Below are positions 57,241 through 64,000 of a stretch of 64,000 bases of DNA, one piece after another. Numbering within the stretch: position 1 is the stretch's first letter; every line of letters starts with the position of its first letter. Under the pieces are notes generated by a model. The model saw nothing but the letters and a program-made list of their open reading frames with translations, was not told where the DNA came from and did not search any database. The position numbers and the translations under genes are program-made. This DNA comes from Gonatopus flavifemur. Taxonomy: Eukaryota > Arthropoda > Insecta > Hymenoptera > Dryinidae. The DNA is taken from contig JAFFJZ010000044.1 of NCBI GenBank assembly GCA_018340375.1, positions 806,001-870,000 on the forward strand, given 5' to 3'.

Positions 57241-57645
57241 GGGATTTTCTTCAACGGCGGACCATCGCCGAAGACGCTACGAAAGCTGGGATTAAGTTAC
57301 GCGGCTTCCCGGAGTGTCTTTGTCTTAATATACACTGATATTTCTTGGACGGTGTGAAATATGTTTTCGTCGGGTGATACTTTATAGGGGGATATAGTTC
57401 ATTTAGATATAGTTTACGTAGAGTGAATGGCCCGGATAACAGGCCATCGGTACTGTCAAGCATGCGGCTAGTTGTAAGAAAATGTGTGGATAAGGGTATT
57501 GAATAAAGCACACCCCATTACCCCCCACATATTGGTACACCTTGACGTGGTGTGGGGGCACGACCGGTCGCTAAGTGCCAATTGTTCCCTTATAGCGGTG
57601 TGATAGTTGAACATGTGTGTGCCATGTGTTTGTTTCAGCTTTTAG

Positions 57646-58221
57646 ATGACGCGTCGTAGGAAAACTCGTCGACCTTCGGGTAGACGACTTGATCTGTTGC
57701 ACGACTGGTGGGGCGGCGTGGTACCATCCAACACGCAGTCCACATATGCTCTTGGAGATTCAATCATTCCGAGCGACCGAGCTTTTCAAGTGATGGGAGT
57801 GGATGTCGAGGTCGTCGCACACCATTCAATGGCAGCCTGTGTCGTTATAGATATATTCGGCCCGACGAGTAACATCAACCCGATCGCTACAAGTGGTCCA
57901 CGGTTGGTGGGGGTTAACCCCACAAAAGTGAAAGTACGACCAAGGATCGCAGTTCCCTTCGCGCTCGGTACAAATACTGGGTTCCCGCTGGCGAGAGTCC
58001 AGTGTATCAACCAGTCTACGCAAGCCAACGTCGCAGCTGTCAACTTCGTCGGGAAGCTGATCCTCAAATTGCAGCCAGAGGAGTTCAAGGTCACCGCTAC
58101 CTCCAAACTCTCTCACCCACCAACATCAGGGGACGGAGGGGGCCAGAGCAACCAAACCAAATCAGAACCAAACCACCTCTCGTTCTCGGATTCTGCTCCG
58201 CCGTGCCTGCTCACTGAATGA
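57646..58221 (+). CDS. Capsid-like open frame, possible endogenous viral element (191 aa)
   Basis: ATG 57646 opens an Arg-rich N-terminus (MTRRRKTRRPSGRR), usual for nucleic-acid-binding coat proteins. A beta-rich body follows with short hydrophobic strands (DVEVVAHHSMAACVVIDIFG; VNFVGKLILKLQP), as expected of a jelly-roll subunit. The last ~35 residues (GGGQSNQTKSEPNHLSF...) come from the repeat at 58135-58221, so the natural C-terminus may be replaced. Not assigned to a virus family; a jelly-roll coat protein of a small RNA or ssDNA virus is the best guess. The frame is intact and the local GC content is higher than its surroundings, which suggests foreign origin. Confidence 0.5.
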   Translation: MTRRRKTRRPSGRRLDLLHDWWGGVVPSNTQSTYALGDSIIPSDRAFQVMGVDVEVVAHHSMAACVVIDIFGPTSNINPIATSGPRLVGVNPTKVKVRPRIAVPFALGTNTGFPLARVQCINQSTQANVAAVNFVGKLILKLQPEEFKVTATSKLSHPPTSGDGGGQSNQTKSEPNHLSFSDSAPPCLLTE

Positions 58222-58868
58222 CAACTATCCGAATTATCTTCCGAACTATCTTCTTCTGTGTTGCAGGTAGGTGTCCCCCGGCCCTGAACATACACCGTCG
58301 ATATTTGGAGAGCTATCAAGAGCACCCAAATATCGACGGTGTATGTTCAGGGCCGGGGGACACCTACCTGCAACACAGAAGAAGATAGTTGTCATTCAGT
58401 GAGCAGGCACGGCGGAGCAGAATCCGAGAACGAGAGGTGGTTTGGTTCTGGTTTGGTTTGGTTGCTCTGGCCCCCTCCGTCCCCTGATGTTGGTGGGTGA
58501 GAGAGTTTGAAGGTAGCGGTGACCTTGAACTCCTCTGGCTGCAATTTGAGGATCAGCTTCCCGACGAAGTTGACAGCTGCGACGTTGGCTTGCGTAGACT
58601 GGTTGATACACTGGACTCTCGCCAGCGGGAACCCAGTATTTGTACCGAGCGCGAAGGGAAATGCGATCCTTGGTCGTACTTTCACTTTTGTGGGGGTAAC
58701 CCCCACCAACCGTGGACCACTTGTAGCGATCGGGTTGATGTTACTTGTCGGGCCGAATATATCTATAACGACACAGGCTGCCATTGAATGGTGTGCGACG
58801 ACCTCGACATCCACTCCCATCACTTGAAAAGCTCGGTCGCTCGGAATGATTGAATCTCCAAGAGCATA
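57744..58868. repeat. 1.1-kb head-to-head palindrome of the capsid-like gene
   Basis: 57744-58307 and 58325-58868 are inverted copies, ~98% identical. The left has an extra ~17-base 'cgaattatcttc' type insertion near 58230. The centre is gagagctatcaagagca. Confidence 0.92.
58392..58823 (-). pseudogene. Inverted, 5'-truncated copy of the capsid-like frame
   Basis: It is open without stops for 143 codons but lacks the first ~48 codons, including the Arg-rich start, because the palindrome ends at 58868. Only a few residue changes from the other copy (for example Phe for Val, Phe for Ser). Confidence 0.55.
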
Positions 58869-60370
58869 TGGTCATGGTTAACATTCGCTTGTGTGTTGAA
58901 TTTGACGAAAAATTTTTTACTGTGTATATCTCATGGACACGAATATTTGGGAAATTTCCAATCGACTCGGACCTGTACTTGGTCGAATCCGCAAGTGCAT
59001 TCCGAAAGATCAGGATTATTGATAACATGACGATGTAATGACATAAAAAATAATAATCGGATGTGAAATTTAATTATTCACCAGAGAGATGACAAAAAAA
59101 AATGAAATGTCTCCACACAGAATCGAACCCGACCGTTCTTCCACAAGAAACATGTCTTTTGCCGCTAGGCTATGGGGTCTTGTAATATTTCGATCCACAT
59201 ATTACGTCTATGAAGTAATGCAGCGAAGGAAAGAGACTGATAATGCGTGAAATGATGAAATATCAATTTGAATGCTCAAATCTAATTATTCAGTCCATTG
59301 AAAATAATTTGCACTCAATCAATTGAATATTCAGTCTTATTATTTTGATGTTGATCAACATCTGATAATCGATGTTGATTTGATTATCCTCATTATTGGA
59401 ATATCATAGTGATCTCTGAAAATTAATTTATCAGGGAAAATTATGGAATTCACCGCAGGACATTTATCATAGATCCCCAAACTATCTTAGAATTTTTCAA
59501 CCATCGATTGATTGACAATTCTAATGAAATTCATTGAAAAATCATCAAGATTTAAAATAATGTTTAGAAATACGCAACTATTAGAAAATTTTTATACAAT
59601 ACATATAGGAGTTCTTGAAAGCTTCATAATCAGTCATAAGAATAACCAATAATCTTATAAAATTTATGAAAAATAAATAATAATTGAAAAATTATTTACT
59701 CATATTCGATTTTAATTCAATTAAATGATGCTATGCATCAAATCTATATTTCATCGTGATAATTTAATAATCAGTATTGAACTGGCTCTTGATCTGAAAA
59801 AAAAGCGAAAAAAATATCGAAGGGCCCCGGCCGAGAATTGCCCGGGGTGCCGGGTAAGTCAGTTCGATACTGATTACAATAAAATTGTCGCTTGGAAAAG
59901 AAAAAGCGGTGAAACTTTTCGGTAAATCGACCGCGTGGGCTTTAAATTTTTTCCGATCTTGCACGGAGTTAGCCGATCGTAAAACATATTGAGAAGACAA
60001 AGACCGACGGATAGTTGGTTCTCTCTCGATTGTCCGAACTGACTCGAAGTGAACCGACCGGTTCCGAATCACATGAATACGGGTTTCAATGTGTGCGTAC
60101 TCCCGGCTGGAATGGTGGGGACGAGGAATGGTCAGATGGAGAGGGTAAATCGACTCGGTCGACCAAATGCTGGCATCACTGCTTTCACTCTCCAAGAGTG
60201 ACAAGATCACTTTAGTAGAGTGAATCTATCCACTTTTCAACCTAGAATGAAAAGTATCACTCGTGAGTACAGAGTGAATTATACTTCATCTATGTGTGAA
60301 TTAAAATATCACCTGTCTTAGAGTAAAATATCCCAGCTTATTCATAATCAATCGATGCTCAGATTTTCTA
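58869..60370. other. No gene recognised; a tRNA-like segment at 59112-59181 and a CACTCTT tract at 60183-60330
   Basis: Mostly AT-rich single-copy-looking DNA. A GC-rich spot 59819-59860 (gggccccggccgagaattg) stands out. The 60183-60330 tract resembles the MITE around the Transib element. Confidence 0.4.
59112..59181 (-). other. tRNA-like segment (box A and box B)
   Basis: The - strand reads agaccccatagcctagcggc (box A-like), then cgggttcgattctgtgtgga (T-arm and box B). The stem ends are imperfect, so this is a decayed tRNA or SINE head. Confidence 0.45.
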
Positions 60371-60619
60371 TGTTTTGCAATGCTTGGTTTTGAATATTCA
60401 TCCAAACTTTTGTTTACTTTCAGGGTAATTATTTCATTCTCTTGGAAACTTATGGAATTTTCTGATTAAAAGTGATGGTACTGATCTGGGATACCTTTAG
60501 TTCTATATGATACCAATAATTGATAATCCTAGGTGTCATTAGCCAATACCTTATGACTCATACCTCATTAGTCACTGTGTGTGATACCATATATTTATGC
60601 ACAATAGTGAGTAAGTATA

Positions 60620-60800
60620 CCCTGTAACAATAAACAACACTGGATATAGTTGATCAATACCATGTATCGATGAACAATATTGGATGTAGTTGATCGATAC
60701 CATGTATTCATGAACAATATTGGATACAGTTGGTCTATGCCATGGATCAATGAATGAAATTGGATATAGTTGATCGATACCACATATCCTTGTAGAAGAA
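60620..60800. repeat. 40-bp minisatellite, ~4 units (left arm)
   Basis: Units of 'ggatatagttgatcgatacc' + 'atgtatcgatgaacaatat' with drift. The inverse array is at 62170-62335. Confidence 0.85.
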
Positions 60801-62169
60801 CATATTCAGGTTGTTTGAACTGTATATATGAACCTTAATGTTGATTTCATTTATGGAAATTGTAATTGTAGATCTCTTTCAATTTCATAAAACTATTTTG
60901 AATTAAATCTTACGAAAGCTTTTCAAATTGATATTTCAGTGCTGGATGTACTGAAAATCATTTCAGTTCTTTGGGTTGATTTTTTATAAAAGAATTTGTT
61001 TTCTGTGATTAATTAAGTTATACAAACAATTCTCACAAAACCCCAGTAATTTTACACTTTTGAATCATGAAACATTTATGCTGATACATATAGTTTAAAG
61101 TTTCTTGTCTTTTCAGATACCCAAGAACGTTCCAAACAAAACATTTTATTCTAAGTATCTAGGTTCATTGAAAACATATGTCATTCAATGGAATATTTTG
61201 ATCACAGTCTTCTTGTATTGTAAGAGTTACTTTCAGATTCATATACTCTTACTAAAATACATTCAAAATCTGAATTATTCTTGGACTTATTTTTCATGGG
61301 CTTTTTTGATGGCTTATGCATATGTTCATCAATCGTATAACACTAATATACAACTATCCAATTTTATTGTAAAATGTAATACCTTTTCATGTATCCATCT
61401 CATATATCTGTGGCCTGTGGCCTGCATTATGAAACATTCAGTATATCTTGTTTATGTTTGGTTGAATTATGTATAATAATTTCATTAATTGTGATAAATG
61501 TTCGAAATATAATGAATGTTTCACAGTAAACGGTACAGATGTATGAGATGTATACATGAAAAGGTGTTATATTTTACAATGCGATTGGATAGTTGTATAT
61601 TAGTGTTATACGATTACTAAACATATACATAAGCCATTAAAAAAGCCCATGGGAAGAGAATAAGTCAAAGAATAATTCAGATTTCCAATGTATTTTGGTA
61701 AGAGTATATGAATCTGAAAGGAACTCTTACAATACAAGAAGATTGCGATCAAAATATTCCATTGAATGACATATGTTTTCAATGAAACCTAGATACTTAG
61801 AATAAAATGTTTTGTTTGGAACGTTCTTGGGTATCTGAAAAGACAAGAAACTTTAAACTATATGTATCAGCATAAATGTTTCATGATTCAAAAGTGTAAA
61901 ATTACTGGGGTTTTGTGAAAATTGTTTGTATAACTTAATTAATCACAGAAAACAAATTCTTTTATAAAAAATCAACCCAAAGAACTGAAATGATTTTCAG
62001 TACATCCAGCACTGAAATATCAATTTGAAAAGCTTTCGTAAGATTTAATTCAAAATAGTTTTATGAAATTGAAAGAGATCTACAATTACAATTTCCATAA
62101 ATAAAATCAACATTAAGGTTCATATATACAGTTCAAACAACCTAACTATGATCTTCTACAAGGATATGT

Positions 62170-62335
62170 GGTATCGATCAACTATATCCAATTTTATTCA
62201 TCGATCCATGGCATAGACCAACTGTATCCAATATTGTTCATGAAAACATGGTATCGATCAACTACATCCAATATTGTTCATCGATACATGGTATTGATCA
62301 ACTATATCCAGTATTGTTTATTGTTACAGGGTATA
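62170..62335. repeat. 40-bp minisatellite, inverted array (right arm)
   Basis: The same unit in reverse complement (ggtatcgatcaactatatcc + aatattgttcatcgatacat). Confidence 0.85.
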
Positions 62336-62984
62336 CTCACTATTGTTCATAAATATATGGTATCAAACACAGTGACTCAGATATGCGGTATTGACTAATG
62401 ACACCTAGGATTATCAATTATTAGTATCATACAGAACTGAAGGTATTCCAAATCAGCACAATCACTTTCAATAAGGAAATTCTGTAAGTCTCCAAGAGAA
62501 TGAAATAATTATCTTGAAAGTAAACAAAAATTTGAATACAGACTCAAACCAAAGCATTGCAAAAAATAGAAACTTTGAACGTCGATTTGATATACATTGA
62601 ATTAAATTCACTTCCAAATTCACAATTCACTTCATATGAAATTATACATCAATAATTGTGAGTTCAATTCATTGTATTGATGAAATTATATAACCTCTCA
62701 CAGTACATATATCATATATTATAAGTATATGTGATTCAAAAATTTTGAGGTTAGAAAATTACATGGACTGGAAATTTGTCAACGTCGGAATCAAATTCTA
62801 TTCACTGGCACATCATTACAGAATTTTCGATACTTCGCTATATTTATCCCTAATATCATAATGAATCAAAAGTTTATCGAGTCTGATTTGATTATTATTG
62901 TAACACATCGTTCTACAGGAAATCAACCGAGGTACTCCAGGAACACTTGTGGCAACTTTTTCTACCACAGACGCAAGTGTCGGT

Positions 62985-63068
62985 TTAGCTCAGGTCGTTT
63001 AGGCATAGGTTATGTAGGTTTACGTTCAGGTAGGTTGATTACAGCGGTTCGAATCCTCGGAGGTGCAT
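62985..63068 (+). other. tRNA-like segment with box B
   Basis: tttagctcaggtcgtttagg (box A-like) and gcggttcgaatcctcggagg (box B/T arm) are ~50 bp apart, with a long variable part like the E-element tRNA-like piece (shared 'caggtaggt'). Confidence 0.45.
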
Positions 63069-64000
63069 AATTGTAACGTCCGGGAGCCGAACGTGCATGA
63101 ATATTTTTCTAAGTTTCAATTTATAAATTTTAATTTAACTTGAATGCCTCTGAGTAGCGCGAGGCCTAAGTGAAACTGGATTCGGAGCTAAAACTTGTGC
63201 CCACGGGACCAGTATTTTCTTGTTGGGAATAGGAAATCGTGAAATGGATTCGGATAGGATTTTAAGGAATCACGAGTTGTTGCACTGTCGCATAGGATGC
63301 ATTCGAAAATCAAATACAACCTTAACGACAACATTTACCACTTTTCGAGAAAAGTGGCTCGGGTGTGAAGCTGTAAGAGGAGGAAGAAAAGGAAATGATC
63401 AAAGGTGTAGGAATGAAAGATTAGTTGTTGGAATAACATAGAATTTACTCAATTGAAATTTTACACTGAAACTTGTGGAGAAAACTTTGAATTTACATCA
63501 ATATGAATATAACAGTCAATAATATCTCATTCTACCTTTTGTTGCATTATCGATGCGCCCCTCGAGTCTTCCTGTCTCTGGTTCAATGAACTTAATCGTG
63601 ATTTATTCCACTACAACCACTTCACCACTAATTGAAGTCCTGAGAGATGAGTCTTAAGGATTAAAATTGACACTGAATTTAAATTAAAACGGAACTGTAA
63701 CTAAATTGAAAACTAAGTTGAAATGAAAGTTTGATTTGAAAAGATGAACTTAACGTGTTTTATCTTTGTCGTGGCGAGAATCTGCCCGAGGTTTCCCTCT
63801 GTACCAAGGAAGTAACCTCGGTTTACCCCCAATTATGGCGATTTTGGTCGGTCAGTGGGGTCATTTGACTAATTAGAAACCACTAATTGTCCCACCGACT
63901 GGAATTCACCCTGTGGTGGGAGGCATTGACGAATCAAAAGGTCAGTGCTCTCGACTTCGTCATCTTCTTGTACGTCTTTTCTATGTCGTGAAGACCATAG
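63069..64000. other. No gene recognised
   Basis: The ORF at 63220-63441 is basic and short without a known domain. The last 230 bases have GC-richer tracts (aggtttccctctgtaccaag) that may begin a further repeat beyond the window. Confidence 0.35.

Larger units (their letters stand above)
60370..62560. repeat. 2.2-kb palindrome, ~1.07-kb arms
   Basis: 60370-61445 and 61507-62560 are inverted copies about 93-95% identical (for example cccaagaacgttccaaacaa at 61122 and its complement near 61830). The loop of ~60 bp is near 61475. The ORF at 61105-61476 lies in the arm and has no recognisable protein features. Confidence 0.88.

Noticed and set aside
61105..61476. 123-codon ORF as a gene
   Set aside because: It lies in the arm of the 2.2-kb palindrome. 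The inverted copy has the frame broken, and residues (Tyr/Phe/Leu-rich) reflect AT-rich DNA.
63072..63110. Possible LTR start (tgtaacgtccgggagccgaa)
   Set aside because: It looks like some LTR starts, but there is no second LTR, primer site or gag/pol in the window.
1..64000. CRISPR arrays, bacterial operons, riboswitches
   Set aside because: Spliced genes and eukaryotic transposons show this is a nuclear eukaryotic sequence. No regular repeat-spacer array of CRISPR type is seen.

Overview
This is a eukaryotic, AT-rich, intron-containing and transposon-dense window. An insect is likely: a lysine demethylase gene with insect-style short introns sits beside mariner, P-type, hAT-like and Transib (RAG1-related) DNA transposons and many palindromic MITEs. 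A hymenopteran (for example a parasitoid wasp) is a guess only, not something the sequence proves.

Layout. (1) 1-11.3 kb: the 3' part of a Kdm3/JHDM2-type histone H3K9 demethylase gene on the + strand. Five exons join in frame (784 codons plus stop) and hold the C-rich zinc finger and the JmjC domain. The 4.2-kb intron is swollen by palindromic MITEs. The last intron is almost wholly made of one 4.2-kb hAT-like non-autonomous element with an 8-bp target duplication. (2) 11.3-14.4 kb: 3' UTR or intergenic DNA. (3) 14.4-23.7 kb: a 9.3-kb P-type (THAP) transposon on the - strand with ~80-bp terminal inverted repeats. Its transposase is broken by two mariner insertions (one decayed, one with an intact transposase), one in-frame stop and a foldback insertion. 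(4) 23.7-30.3 kb: a ~3.9-kb transposon with ~300-bp inverted repeats and a frameshifted DDE-like transposase, lying in a field of short GTCAAGC-rich direct repeats. (5) 30-40 kb: acidic and basic low-complexity coding remnants, four copies of a 153-nt exon cassette, and two near-identical 1.9-kb inverted copies of one element carrying a tRNA-like Pol III box B. (6) 41.8-45.9 kb: a nearly complete Transib element with a RAG1-like transposase core and a perfect CACAGTG terminal heptamer, inserted in a MITE. (7) 47.2-50.3 kb: a multi-exon BEN-domain gene on the - strand. (8) 51-56 kb: a series of separate MITEs and a possible two-exon acidic mini-gene. (9) 55.4-58.9 kb: the GTCAAGC repeat field again in inverse orientation, adjoining a head-to-head palindrome that carries two copies of a capsid-like open frame (possible endogenous viral element). 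(10) 60.4-62.6 kb: a 2.2-kb palindrome with a 40-bp minisatellite. tRNA-like segments lie near 59.1 and 63.0 kb.

Function. Only Kdm3, and with less certainty the BEN-domain gene, look like host genes. Almost everything else is mobile DNA in nested layers: mariner within P-type, Transib within a MITE, MITE within Transib, and MITEs within the hAT-like element. This gives a relative insertion chronology.
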